Below, in pieces: positions 10,501 through 24,250 of a DNA stretch of 64,000 nt. The notes under the pieces were generated by a model. It did not search any database. It was not told the origin of the DNA and worked only from the letters and a program-made list of their open reading frames with translations. How positions within the stretch are numbered: position 1 is the first letter of the stretch; each line of letters begins with the position of its first letter. Source of the DNA: Hydractinia symbiolongicarpus (taxonomy: Eukaryota > Cnidaria > Hydrozoa > Anthoathecata > Hydractiniidae); assembly GCF_029227915.1 (NCBI RefSeq), contig NC_079886.1, positions 27,630,501-27,694,500 on the forward strand, given 5' to 3'. The position numbers and the translations under genes are program-made.

Positions 10501-13500
10501 ACTTTAAAGAATCGTTCGGGAAATGAGTTTACTCTCTGCGTACTTTCTTTGTATACTTTTGACTATACGGGCCAAGTCTGGGATTTACGGGAAATCGCAG
10601 GTTTTCGTTTGCCGGAGATTAAACTCCTTTTATTCAGCGTCTCATCAAGAATGAAATCGTTTTTGAAAACTACAAGTCTTACGCGTTTTAGTGGTAAAAA
10701 ATTAATTTAAAAAATCGTTCGGGAAATGAGTTTACTCCCAGTTTACTTTCTTTGTATACATTCGACTATACGGCCAAGCCCGGGATTTACGGGAAATCGC
10801 GGGTTTTCGTTTGCCGGCGATTAAACTTCTTTTATTCAGCGTCTCATCAAAAACGAAATTATTTTTGAAAACTACAAGTCTCATGCGTTTTAGTGGTGAA
10901 AAATAATTTAAAGAATCGTTCGGGAAATGAGTTTACTCCCTGCGTACTTTCTTTGTATACTTTTGACTATACGGGCCGAGTCTGGGATTTAGGGGAAATC
11001 ACGGGTTTTCGTTTGCCGGAGATTAAACTCCTTTTATTCAGCGTCTCATCAAGAATGAAATCGTTTTTGGAAACTACAAGTCTTATGCGTTTCAGTGGTA
11101 AAAAATTAATTTAAAAAATCGTTCGGGAAATGAGTTTACTCCCAGTTTACTTTCATTCTATACATTCGACTATACAGGTCATGCCGGGGATTTACGGGAA
11201 CTCCCGGGTTTTCGTTTGCCGGCGATTAAACTCCTTTTATTCAGCGTCTCATCAAAAATGAAATCATTTTTGAAAACTACAAGTCTCATGCGTTTTAGTG
11301 GTGAAAAAATAATTTAAAAAATCGTTCGGAAAATGAGTTTACTCCCTGGGTACTTTCTTTGTATACATTCGACTATACGGGCCAAGCCCGGGATTTACGG
11401 GAAATCGCGAGTTTTCGTTTGCCGGAGATTAAACACCTTTTATTCAGCGGCTCATCAAGAATGAAATCGTTTTTAAAAACTACAAGTCTTATGCGTTTTA
11501 GTGGTAAAAAATTAATTTAAAAAAACGTTCGGGAAATGAGTTTACTCCTAGTTTACTTTCTTTGTATACATTCAACTATACGGGTCAAGTCCGGGATTTA
11601 CGGGAAATCGCGGGTTTTCGTTTGCCGCTGATTAAACTCTTTTTATTCAGCGTCTCATCAAAAATGAAATCATTTTTGAAAACTACAAGTCTAATGCGTC
11701 TTAGTGGTAAAAAAATAATTTAAAAAATCGTTCGGGAAATGAGTTTACTCCCTGGGTACTTTCTTTGTATACATTCGACTATACGGGCCAAGCCCGGGAT
11801 TTACGGGAAATCGCGGGTTTTCGTTTGCCGGCGATTAAACTTCTTTTATTCAGCGTCTCATCAAAAATGAAATCATTTTTGAAAACTACAAGTCTCATGC
11901 GTTTTAGTGGTGAAAATATAATTTAAAGAATCGTTCGGGAAATGAGTTTACTCCCAGTTTACTTTCTTTGTATACATTCGACTATACGGCCAAGCCCGGG
12001 ATTTACGGGAAATCGCGGGTTTTCGTTTGCCGGCGATTAAACTTCTTTTATTCAGCGTCTCATCAAAAACGAAATTATTTTTGAAAACTACAAGTCTCAT
12101 GCGTTTTAGTGGTGAAAAATAATTTAAAGAATCGTTCGGGAAATGAGTTTACTCCCTGCGTACTTTCTTTGTATACTTTTGACTATACGGGCCGAGTCTG
12201 GGATTTAGGGGAAATCACGGGTTTTCGTTTGCCGGAGATTAAACTCCTTTTATTCAGCGTCTCATCAAGAATGAAATCGTTTTTGGAAACTACAAGTCTT
12301 ATGCGTTTCAGTGGTAAAAAATTAATTTAAAAAATCGTTCGGGAAATGAGTTTACTCCCAGTTTACTTTCATTCTATACATTCGACTATACAGGTCATGC
12401 CGGGGATTTACGGGAACTCCCGGGTTTTCGTTTGCCGGCGATTAAACTCCTTTTATTCAGCGTCTCATCAAAAATGAAATCATTTTTGAAAACTACAAGT
12501 CTCATGCGTTTTAGTGGTGAAAAAATAATTTAAAAAATCGTTTGGAAAATGAGTTTACTCCCTGGGTACTTTCTTTGTATACATTCGACTATACGGGCCA
12601 AGCCCGGGATTTACGGGAAATCGCGAGTTTTCGTTTGCCGGAGATTAAACACCTTTTATTCAGCGGCTCATCAAGAATGAAATCGTTTTTAAAAACTACA
12701 AGTCTTATGCTTTTTAGTGGTAAAAAATTAATTTAAAAAAACGTTCGGGAAATGAGTTTACTCCTAGTTTACTTTCTTTGTATACATTCAACTATACGGG
12801 TCAAGTCCGGGATTTACGGGAAATCGCGGGTTTTCGTTTGCCGCTGATTAAACTCTTTTTATTCAGCGTCTCATCAAAAATGAAATCATTTTTGAAAACT
12901 ACAAGTCTAATGCGTCTTAGTGGTAAAAAAATAATTTAAAAAATCGTTCGGGAAATGAGTTTACTCCCTGGGTACTTTCTTTGTATACATTCGACTATAC
13001 GGGCCAAGCCCGGGATTTACGGGAAATCGCGGGTTTTCGTTTGCCGGCGATTAAACTTCTTTTATTCAGCGTCTCATCAAAAATGAAATCATTTTTGAAA
13101 ACTACAAGTCTCATGCGTTTTAGTGGTGAAAATATAATTTAAAGAATCGTTCGGGAAATGAGTTTACTCCCAGTTTACTTTCTTTGTATACATTCGACTA
13201 TACGGCCAAGCCCGGGATTTACGGGAAATCGCGGGTTTTCGTTTGCCGGCGATTAAACTTCTTTTATTCAGCGTCTTATCAAAAACGAAATTATTTTTGA
13301 AAGCTACAAGTCTCATGCGTTTTAGTAGTGAAAAATACTTTAAAGAATCGTTCGGGAAATGAGTTTACTCTCTGCGTACTTTCTTTGTATACTTTTGACT
13401 ATACGGGCCAAGTCTGGGATTTACGGGAAATCGCAGGTTTTCGTTTGCCGGAGATTAAACTCCTTTTATTCAGCGTCTCATCAAGAATGAAATCGTTTTT

Positions 13501-14180
13501 GAAAACTACAAGTCTTACGCGTTTTAGTGGTAAAAAATTAATTTAAAAAATCGTTCGGGAAATGAGTTTACTCCCAGTTTACTTTCTTTGTATACATTCG
13601 ACTATACGGCCAAGCCCGGGATTTACGGGAAATCGCGGGTTTTCGTTTGCCGGCGATTAAACTTCTTTTATTCAGCGTCTCATCAAAAACGAAATTATTT
13701 TTGAAAACTACAAGTCTCATGCGTTTTAGTGGTGAAAAATAATTTAAAGAATCGTTCGGGAAATGAGTTTACTCCCTGCGTACTTTCTTTGTATACTTTT
13801 GACTATACGGGCCGAGTCTGGGATTTAGGGGAAATCACGGGTTTTCGTTTGCCGGAGATTAAACTCCTTTTATTCAGCGTCTCATCAAGAATGAAATCGT
13901 TTTTGGAAACTACAAGTCTTATGCGTTTCAGTGGTAAAAAATTAATTTAAAAAATCGTTCGGGAAATGAGTTTACTCCCAGTTTACTTTCTTTCTATACA
14001 TTCGACTATACGGGTCATGCCGGGGATTTACGGGAACTCCCGGGTTTTCGTTTGCCGGCGATTAAACTCCTTTTATTCAGCGTCTCATCAAAAATGAAAT
14101 CATTTTTGAAAACTACAAGTCTCATGCGTTTTAGTGGTGAAAAAATAATTTAAAAAATCGTTCGGAAAATGAGTTTACTC
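7510..14180 (+). repeat. Four related higher-order units (1620, 2226, 1216, ~1600 bp)
   Basis: A marker variant, ACTCCTAGTTTAC, recurs at 7701, 9321, 11547 and 12763, giving spacings of 1620, 2226 and 1216 bp, that is, 8, 11 and 6 monomers. Each unit opens with the GCGAGTTTTCG / GCGGCTCATC subtype and then passes to ACGGCCAAGCCCGGG monomers. Differences in unit length are whole monomers: the 2226-bp unit equals the 1620-bp unit plus a three-monomer internal duplication. A short monomer class lacking one G (ACGGCC) first appears here and lowers the period to about 202 bp. Confidence 0.85.
9580..10791 (+). repeat. Three-monomer (606 bp) tandem duplication
   Basis: 9580-10185 and 10186-10791 match at a 606-bp offset. 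They share the rare AAAATTAAATCA change (near 9639 and 10245). Upstream of the left edge the copies diverge (ACGGGCC against ACGGCC). This duplication explains why the enclosing unit is 2226 rather than 1620 bp. Confidence 0.85.
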
Positions 14181-15144
14181 CCTGGGTACTTTCTTTGTAT
14201 ACATTCGACTATACGGGCCGAGTCCGGGATATACGGGAAAGCGCGGGTTTTCGTTTGCCGGCGATTAAACTCCTTTTATTCAGCGTCTCATCAAAAATGA
14301 AATCAGTTTTAAAAACTACAAGTCTCATGCGTTTTAGTGGTGAAAATATAATTTATAGAATCGTTCGGGAAATGAGTTTACTCCCTGCGTACTTTCTTTG
14401 TATACTTTTGACTATACGGGCCGGGTCCGGGATTTACGGGAAATTGCGGGTTTTCGTTTGCCGGCGATTAAACTCCTTTTATTCAGCGTCTCATCAAAAA
14501 CGAAGTTATTTTTTAAAACTACAAGTCTCATGCGTTTTAGTGGTGGAAAATAATTTAAAGAATCGTTCGGGAAATGAGTTTACTCCCAGTTTACTTTCTT
14601 TGTATACATTCGACTATACGGCCAAGCCCGGGATTTACAGGAAATCGCGGGTTTTCGTTTGCCGGCGATTAAACTTCTTTTATTCAGCGTCTTATCAAAA
14701 ACGAAATTATTTTTGAAAACTACAAGTCTCATGCGTTTTAGTAGTGAAAAATAATTTAAAGAATCGTTCGGGAAATGAGTTTATTCCCTGCGTACTTTCT
14801 TTGTATATTTTTGACTATGCGGGCCAAGTCTGGGATTTACGGGAAATCGCAGGTTTTCGTTTGCCGGAGATTAAACTCCTTTTATTCAGCGTCTCATCAA
14901 GAATGAAATCGTTTTTGAAAACTACAAGTCTTACGCGTTTTAGTGGTAAAAAATTAATTTAAAAAATCGTTCGGGAAATGAGTTTACTCCCAGTTTACTT
15001 TCTTTGTATACATTCGACTATACGGCCAAGCTCGGGATTTACGGCAAATCGCGGGTTTTCGTTTGGCGGCGATTAAACTTCTTTTATTCAGCGTCTCATC
15101 AAAAACGAAATTATTTTTGAAAACTACAAGTCTCATTCGTTTTA

Positions 15145-18100
15145 GTGGGGAAAAATAATTTAAAGAGTCGTTCGGGAAATGAGTTTACTCCCTGCGTACT
15201 TTCTTTGTATACTTTTGACTATACGGGCCGAGTCTGGGATTTAGGGGAAATCGCGGGTTTTCGTTTGCCGGAGATTAAACTCCTTTTATTCAGCGTCTCA
15301 TCAAGAATGAAATCGTTTTTGAAAACTGCAAGTCTTATGCGTTTCAGTGGTAAAAAATTAATTTAAAAAATCGTTCGGGAAATGAGTTTACTCCCAGTTT
15401 ACTTTCTTTCTATACATTCGACTATACGGGTCATGCCGGGGATTTACGGGAACTCCCGGGTTTTCGTTTGCCGGCGATTAAACTCCTTTTATTCAGCGTC
15501 TCATCAAAAATGAAATCATTTTTGAAAACTACAAGTCTCATGCGTTTTAGTGGTGAAAAAATAATTTAAAAAATCGTTCGGGAAATGAGTTTTCTCCCTG
15601 GGTACTTTCTTTGTATACTTGTGACTATACGGACCGAAATCGGGATTTACGGGAAATCGCGGGTTTTCGTTTGCCGGCGATTAAACTCCTTTTATTCCGC
15701 GTCTCATCAAAAACGGAATTATTTTTGAAAACTACAAGTCTCATGCGTTTTAGTGGTGAAAAATAATTTAAAGAATCGTTCGGGAAATGAGTTTACACCC
15801 TGCGTACTTTCTTTGTATACTTTTGACTATACGGGCCGAGTCTGGGATTTAGGGGAAATCGCGGGTTTTCGTTTGCCGGAGATTAAACTCCTTTTATTCA
15901 GCGTCTCATCAAAAATGAAATCATTTTTGAAAACTACAAGTCTCATGCGTTTTAGTGGTGAAAAAATAATTTAAAGAATCGTTCGGGAAATGAGTTTTCT
16001 CCCTGGGTACTTTCTTTGTATACTTGTGACTATACGGGCCGAGTCTGGGATTTAGGGGAAATTGCGGGTTTTCGTTTGCCGGAGATTAAACTCCTTTTAT
16101 TCAGCGTCTCATCAAAAATGAAATCATTTTTGAAAACTACAAGTCTCATGCGTCTTAGTGGTAAAAAAATAATTTAAAAAATCGTTCGGGAAATGAGTTT
16201 ACTCCCTGGGTACTTTCTTTGTATACATTCGACTATGCGGCCAAGCCCGGGATTTACGGGAAATCGCGGGTTTTCGTTTGCCGGCGATTAAACTTCTTTT
16301 ATTCAGCGTCTTATCAAAAACGAAATTATTTTTGAAAACTACAAGTCTCATGCGTTTTAGTAGTGAAAAATAATTTAAAGAATCGTTCGGGAAATGAGTT
16401 TACTCCCTGCGTACTTTCTTTGTATACTTTTGACTATACGGGTCAAGTCTGGGATTTACAGGAAATCGCAGGTTTTCGTTTGCCGGCGATTAAACTTCTT
16501 TTATTCAGCGTCTCATCAAAAACGGAATTATTTTTGAAAACTACAAATCTCATGCGTTTTAGTGGTGAAAAATAATTTAAAGAATCGTTCGGGAAATGAG
16601 TTTACACCCTGCGTACTTTCTTTGTATACTTTTGACTATACGGGCCGAGTCTGGGATTTAGGGGAAATCGCGGGTTTTCGTTTGCCGGAGATTAAACTCC
16701 TTTTATTCAGCGTCTCATCAAAAATGAAATCATTTTTGAAAACTACAAGTCTCATGCGTTTTAGTGGTGAAAAAATAATTTAAAGAATCGTTCGGGAAAT
16801 GAGTTTTCTCCCTGGGTACTTTCTTTGTATACTTGTGACTATACGGGCCGAAATCGGGATTTACGGGAAATCGCGGGTTTTTGTTTGCCGGCGATTAAAC
16901 TCCTTTTATTCAGCGTCTCATTAAAAATGAAATCATTTTTGAAAACTACAAGTCTCATGCGTTTTAGTAGTGAAAAATAATTTAAAGAATCGTTCGGGAA
17001 ATGAGTTTACTCCCTGGGTACTTTCTTTGTATACATTCGACTATACGGGCCAAGCCCGGGATTTACGGAAAATCGCGGGTTTTCGTTTGCCGGCGATTAA
17101 ACTTCTTTTATTCAGTGTCTCATTAAAAATCAAATCATTTTTGAAAACTACAAGTCTCATGCGTTTTAGTAGTGAAAATTAATTTAAAGAATCGTTCGGG
17201 AAATGAGTTTACTCCCTGCTTACTTTCTTTGTATACTTTTGACTATACGGGCCGAGTCTGGGATTTAGGGGAAATCGCGGGTTTTCGTTTGGCGGAGATT
17301 AAACTCCTTTTATTCAGCGTCTCATCAAAAATGAAATCATTTTTGAAAACTACAAGTCTCATGCGTTTTAGTGGTGAAAATATAATTTAAAGAATCGTTC
17401 GGGAAATGAGTTTACTCCCTGGGTACTTTCTTTGTATACATTTGACTATACGGCCAAGCCCGGGATTTACGGGAAATCGCGGGTTTTCGTTTGCCGGCGA
17501 TTAAACTTTTTTTATTCAGCGTCTTATCAAAAACGAAATTATTTTTGAAAACTACAAGTCTCATGCGTTTTAGTAGTGAAAAATAATTTAAAGAATCGTT
17601 CGGGAAATGAGTTTACTCCCTGCGTACTTTCTTTGTATACTTTTGACTATACGGGCCGAGTCTGGGATTTAGGGGAAATCGCGGGTTTTCGTTTGCCGGA
17701 GATTAAACTCCTTTTATTCAGCGTCTCATCAAAAATGAAATCATTTTTGAAAACTACAAGTCTCATGCGTCTTAGTGGTAAAAAAATAATTTAAAAAATC
17801 GTTCGGGAAATGAGTTTACTTCCTGGGTACTTTCTTTGTATACATTCGACTATACGGCCAAGCCCGGGATTTACGGGAAATCGCGGGTTTTCGTTTGCCG
17901 GCGATTAAACTTCTTTTATTCAGCGTCTTATCAAAAACGAAATTATTTTTGAAAACTACAAGTCTCATGCGTTTTAGTAGTGAAAAATAATTTAAAGAAT
18001 CGTTCGGGAAATGAGTTTACTCCCTGCGTACTTTCTTTGTATACTTGTGACTATACGGGTCAAGTCTGGGATTTAGGGGAAATCGCGGGTTTTCGTTTGC

Positions 18101-18380
18101 CGGAGATTAAACTCCTTTTATTCAGCGTCTCATCAAAAATGAAATCATTTTTGAAAACTACAAGTCTTACGCGTTTTAGTGGTAAAAAATTAATTTAAAA
18201 AATCGTTCGGGAAATGAGTTTACTCCCAGTTTACTTTCTTTGTATACATTCGACTATACGGCCAAGCCCGGGATTTACGGCAAATCGCGGGTTTTCGTTT
18301 GGCGGCGATTAAACTTCTTTTATTCAGCGTCTCATCAAAAACGAAATTATTTTTGAAAACTACAAGTCTCATTCGTTTTA
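15145..18380 (+). repeat. Higher-order repeat unit 1 (3236 bp, 16 monomers)
   Basis: The unit is defined by the rare TTTTAGTGGGGAAAAA variant that recurs at 15133, 18370 and 21405 and by an ordered series of subtypes repeated afterwards. Matching variants in the next unit lie 3236 bp away. The similarity extends at least two monomers upstream of 15145, so the start chosen here is a convention. Confidence 0.9.
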
Positions 18381-21300
18381 GTGGGGAAAAATAATTTAAA
18401 GAGTCGTTCGGGAAATGAGTTTACTCCCTGCGTACTTTCTTTGTATACTTTTGACTATACGGGCCGAGTCTGGGATTTAGGGGAAATCGCGGGTTTTCGT
18501 TTGCCGGAGATTAAACTCCTTTTATTCAGCGTCTCATCAAGAATGAAATCGTTTTTGAAAACTGCAAGTCTTATGCGTTTCAGTGGTAAAAAATTAATTT
18601 AAAAAATCGTTCGGGAAATGAGTTTACTCCCAGTTTACTTTTTTTCTATACATTCGACTATACGGGTCATGCCGGGGATTTACGGGAACTCCCGGGTTTT
18701 CGTTTGCCGGCGATTAAACTCCTTTTATTCAGCGTCTCATCAAAAATGAAATCATTTTTGAAAACTACAAGTCTTCATGCGTTTTAGTGGTGAAAAAATA
18801 ATTTAAAAAATCGTTCGGGAAATGAGTTTTCTCCCTGGGTACTTTCTTTGTATACTTGTGACTATACGGGCCGAAATCGGGATTTACGGGAAATCGCGGG
18901 TTTTCGTTTGCCGGCGATTAAACTCCTTTTATTCCGCGTCTCATCAAAAACGGAATTATTTTTGAAAACTACAAGTCTCATGCGTTTTAGTGGTGAAAAA
19001 TAATTTAAAGAATCGTTCGGGAAATGAGTTTACACCCTGCGTACTTTCTTTGTATACTTTTGACTATACGGGCCGAGTCTGGGATTTAGGGGAAATCGCG
19101 GGTTTTCGTTTGCCGGAGATTAAACTCCTTTTATTCAGCGTCTCATCAAAAATGAAATCATTTTTGAAAACTACAAGTCTCATGCGTTTTAGTGGTGAAA
19201 AAATAATTTAAAGAATCGTTCGGGAAATGAGTTTTCTCCCTGGGTACTTTCTTTGTATACTTGTGACTATACGGGCCGAGTCTGGGATTTAGGGGAAATC
19301 GCGGGTTTTCGTTTGCCGGAGATTAAACTCCTTTTATTCAGCGTCTCATCAAAAATGAAATCATTTTTGAAAACTACAAGTCTCATGCGTCTTAGTGGTA
19401 AAAAAATAATTTAAAAAATCGTTCGGGAAATGAGTTTACTCCCTGGGTACTTTCTTTGTATACATTCGACTATACGGCCAAGCCCGGGATTTACGGGAAA
19501 TCGCGGGTTTTCGTTTGCCGGCGATTAAACTTCTTTTATTCAGCGTCTTATCAAAAACGAAATTATTTTTGAAAACTACAAGTCTCATGCGTTTTAGTAG
19601 TGAAAAATAATTTAAAGAATCGTTCGGGAAATGAGTTTACTCCCTGCGTACTTTCTTTGTATACTTTTGACTATACGGGTCAAGTCTGGGATTTACAGGA
19701 AATCGCAGGTTTTCGTTTGCCGGCGATTAAACTTCTTTTATTCAGCGTCTCATCAAAAACGGAATTATTTTTGAAAACTACAAGTCTCATGCGTTTTAGT
19801 GGTGAAAAATAATTTAAAGAATCGTTCGGGAAATGAGTTTACACCCTGCGTACTTTCTTTGTATACTTTTGACTATACGGGCCGAGTCTGGGATTTAGGG
19901 GAAATCGCGGGTTTTCGTTTGCCGGAGATTAAACTCCTTTTATTCAGCGTCTCATCAAAAATGAAATCATTTTTGAAAACTACAAGTCTCATGCGTTTTA
20001 GTGGTGAAAAAATAATTTAAAGAATCGTTCGGGAAATGAGTTTTCTCCCTGGGTACTTTCTTTGTATACTTGTGACTATACGGGCCGAAATCGGGATTTA
20101 CGGGAAATCGCGGGTTTTCGTTTGCCGGCGATTAAACTTCTTTTATTCAGTGTCTCATTAAAAATCAAATCATTTTTGAAAACTACAAGTCTCATGCGTT
20201 TTAGTAGTGAAAATTAATTTAAAGAATCGTTCGGGAAATGAGTTTACTCCCTGCTTACTTTCTTTGTATACTTTTGACTATACGGGCCGAGTCTGGGATT
20301 TAGGGGAAATCGCGGGTTTTCGTTTGGCGGAGATTAAACTCCTTTTATTCAGCGTCTCATCAAAAATGAAATCATTTTTGAAAACTACAAGTCTCATGCG
20401 TTTTAGTGGTGAAAATATAATTTAAAGAATCGTTCGGGAAATGAGTTTACTCCCTGGGTACTTTCTTTGTATACATTTGACTATACGGCCAAGCCCGGGA
20501 TTTACGGGAAATCGCGGGTTTTCGTTTGCCGGCGATTAAACTTTTTTTATTCAGCGTCTTATCAAAAACGAAATTATTTTTGAAAACTACAAGTCTCATG
20601 CGTTTTAGTAGTGAAAAATAATTTAAAGAATCGTTCGGGAAATGAGTTTACTCCCTGCGTACTTTTTTTGTATACTTTTGACTATACGGGCCGAGTCTGG
20701 GATTTAGGGGAAATCGCGGGTTTTCGTTTGCCGGAGATTAAACTCCTTTTATTCAGCGTCTCATCAAAAATGAAATCATTTTTGAAAACTACAAGTCTCA
20801 TGCGTCTTAGTGGTAAAAAAATAATTTAAAAAATCGTTCGGGAAATGAGTTTACTTCCTGGGTACTTTCTTTGTATACATTCGACTATACGGCCAAGCCC
20901 GGGATTTACGGGAAATCGCGGGTTTTCGTTTGCCGGCGATTAAACTTCTTTTATTCAGCGTCTTATCAAAAACGAAATTATTTTTGAAAACTACAAGTCT
21001 CATGCGTTTTATTAGTGAAAAATAATTTAAAGAATCGTTCGGGAAATGAGTTTACTCCCTGCGTACTTTCTTTGTATACTTGTGACTATACGGGTCAAGT
21101 CTGGGATTTAGGGGAAATCGCGGGTTTTCGTTTGCCGGAGATTAAACTCCTTTTATTCAGCGTCTCATCAAAAATGAAATCATTTTTGAAAACTACAAGT
21201 CTTACGCGTTTTAGTGGTAAAAAATTAATTTAAAAAATCGTTCGGGAAATGAGTTTACTCCCAGTTTACTTTCTTTGTATACATTCGACTATACGGCCAA

Positions 21301-21415
21301 GCCCGGGATTTACGGCAAATCGCGGGTTTTCGTTTGGCGGCGATTAAACTTCTTTTATTCAGCGTCTCATCAAAAACGAAATTATTTTTGAAAACTACAA
21401 GTCTCATTCGTTTTA
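18381..21415 (+). repeat. Higher-order repeat unit 2 (3035 bp, 15 monomers)
   Basis: This has the same subtype order as the preceding 3236-bp unit but one monomer less. The missing monomer corresponds to about 16970-17171 of unit 1. Units 2 and 3 share an extra T (AAGTCTTCATGCG) near 18771 and 21806, which unit 1 lacks at the matching place. Units 2 and 3 are therefore closer to each other at that site than either is to unit 1. Confidence 0.9.
20067..20206 (+). repeat. Chimeric monomer at a one-monomer deletion in unit 2
   Basis: The left part has the GCCGAAATCGGGATTTACGG subtype seen in unit 1 near 16850. The right part (CTTCTTTTATTCAGTGTC, then AAAATCAAATC) belongs to the monomer after next in unit 1, near 17105. 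The switch falls between about 20090 and 20135, within sequence shared by both parents. This is the signature of unequal exchange between non-equivalent monomers in register. Confidence 0.8.
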
Positions 21416-24250
21416 GTGGGGAAAAATAATTTAAAGAGTCGTTCGGGAAATGAGTTTACTCCCTGCGTACTTTCTTTGTATACTTTTGACTATACGGGCC
21501 GAGTCTGGGATTTAGGGGAAATCGCGGGTTTTCGTTTGCCGGAGATTAAACTCCTTTTATTCAGCGTCTCATCAAGAATGAAATCGTTTTTGAAAACTGC
21601 AAGTCTTATGCGTTTCAGTGGTAAAAAATTAATTTAAAAAATCGTTCGGGAAATGAGTTTACTCCCAGTTTACTTTTTTTCTATACATTCGACTATACGG
21701 GTCATGCCGGGGATTTACGGGAACTCCCGGGTTTTCGTTTGCCGGCGATTAAACTCCTTTTATTCAGCGTCTCATCAAAAATGAAATCATTTTTGAAAAC
21801 TACAAGTCTTCATGCGTTTTAGTGGTGAAAAAATAATTTAAAAAATCGTTCGGGAAATGAGTTTTCTCCCTGGGTACTTTCTTTGTATACTTGTGACTAT
21901 ACGGGCCGAAATCGGGATTTACGGGAAATCGCGGGTTTTCGTTTGCCGGCGATTAAACTCCTTTTATTCCGCGTCTCATCAAAAACGGAATTATTTTTGA
22001 AAACTACAAGTCTCATGCGTTTTAGTGGTGAAAAATAATTTAAAGAATCGTTCGGGAAATGAGTTTACACCCTGCGTACTTTCTTTGTATACTTTTGACT
22101 ATACGGGCCGAGTCTGGGATTTAGGGGAAATCGCGGGTTTTCGTTTGCCGGAGATTAAACTCCTTTTATTCAGCGTCTCATCAAAAATGAAATCATTTTT
22201 GAAAACTACAAGTCTCATGCGTTTTAGTGGTGAAAAAATAATTTAAAGAATCGTTCGGGAAATGAGTTTTCTCCCTGGGTACTTTCTTTGTATACTTGTG
22301 ACTATACGGGCCGAGTCTGGGATTTAGGGGAAATCGCGGGTTTTCGTTTGCCGGAGATTAAACTCCTTTTATTCAGCGTCTCATCAAAAATGAAATCATT
22401 TTTGAAAACTACAAGTCTCATGCGTCTTAGTGGTAAAAAAATAATTTAAAAAATCGTTCGGGAAATGAGTTTACTCCCTGGGTACTTTCTTTGTATACAT
22501 TCGACTATACGGCCAAGCCCGGGATTTACGGGAAATCGCGGGTTTTCGTTTGCCGGCGATTAAACTTCTTTTATTCAGCGTCTTATCAAAAACGAAATTA
22601 TTTTTGAAAACTACAAGTCTCATGCGTTTTAGTAGTGAAAAATAATTTAAAGAATCGTTCGGGAAATGAGTTTACTCCCTGCGTACTTTCTTTGTATACT
22701 TTTGACTATACGGGTCAAGTCTGGGATTTACAGGAAATCGCAGGTTTTCGTTTGCCGGCGATTAAACTTCTTTTATTCAGCGTCTCATCAAAAACGGAAT
22801 TATTTTTGAAAACTACAAGTCTCATGCGTTTTAGTGGTGAAAAATAATTTAAAGAATCGTTCGGGAAATGAGTTTACACCCTGCGTACTTTCTTTGTATA
22901 CTTTTGACTATACGGGCCGAGTCTGGGATTTAGGGGAAATCGCGGGTTTTCGTTTGCCGGAGATTAAACTCCTTTTATTCAGCGTCTCATCAAAAATGAA
23001 ATCATTTTTGAAAACTACAAGTCTCATGCGTTTTAGTGGTGAAAAAATAATTTAAAGAATCGTTCGGGAAATGAGTTTTCTCCCTGGGTACTTTCTTTGT
23101 ATACTTGTGACTATACGGGCCGAAATCGGGATTTACGGGAAATCGCGGGTTTTCGTTTGCCGGCGATTAAACTCCTTTTATTCAGCGTCTCATTAAAAAT
23201 GAAATCATTTTTGAAAACTACAAGTCTCATGCGTTTTAGTAGTGAAAAATAATTTAAAGAATCGTTCGGGAAATGAGTTTACTTCCTGGGTACTTTCTTT
23301 GTATACATTCGACTATACGGGCCAAGCCCGGGATTTACGGAAAATCGCGGGTTTTCGTTTGCCGGCGATTAAACTTCTTTTATTCAGTGTCTCATTAAAA
23401 ATCAAATCATTTTTGAAAACTACAAGTCTCATGCGTTTTAGTAGTGAAAATTAATTTAAAGAATCGTTCGGGAAATGAGTTTACTCCCTGCTTACTTTCT
23501 TTGTATACTTTTGACTATACGGGCCGAGTCTGGGATTTAGGGGAAATCGCGGGTTTTCGTTTGGCGGAGATTAAACTCCTTTTATTCAGCGTCTCATCAA
23601 AAATGAAATCATTTTTGAAAACTACAAGTCTCATGCGTTTTAGTGGTGAAAATATAATTTAAAGAATCGTTCGGGAAATGAGTTTACTCCCAGTTTACTT
23701 TCTTTGTATACATTTGACTATACGGCCAAGCCCGGGATTTACGGGAAATCGCGGGTTTTCCTTTGCCGGCGATTAAACTTTTTTTATTCAGCGTCTTATC
23801 AAAAACGAAATTATTTTTGAAAACTACAAGTCTCATGCGTTTTAGTAGTGAAAAATAATTTAAAGAATCGTTCGGGAAATGAGTTTACTCCCTGCGTACT
23901 TTCTTTGTATACTTTTGACTATACGGGCCGAGTCTGGGATTTAGGGGAAATCGCGGGTTTTCGTTTGCCGGAGATTAAACTCCTTTTATTCAGCGTCTCA
24001 TCAAAAATGAAATCATTTTTGAAAACTACAAGTCTCATGCGTCTTAGTGGTAAAAAAATAATTTAAAAAATCGTTCGGGAAATGAGTTTACTTCCTGGGT
24101 ACTTTCTTTGTATACATTCGACTATACGGCCAAGCCCGGGATTTACGGGAAATCGCGGGTTTTCGTTTGCCGGCGATTAAACTTCTTTTATTCAGCGTCT
24201 TATCAAAAACGAAATTATTTTTGAAAACTACAAGTCTCATGCGTTTTAGT
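21416..24250 (+). repeat. Partial third copy of the ~3 kb higher-order unit
   Basis: This follows the order of unit 1, including the monomer that unit 2 lost (near 23242), then departs from it at about 24250, where a different subtype order begins. From about 21820 onward it is also the start of the large segmental duplication. Confidence 0.85.
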
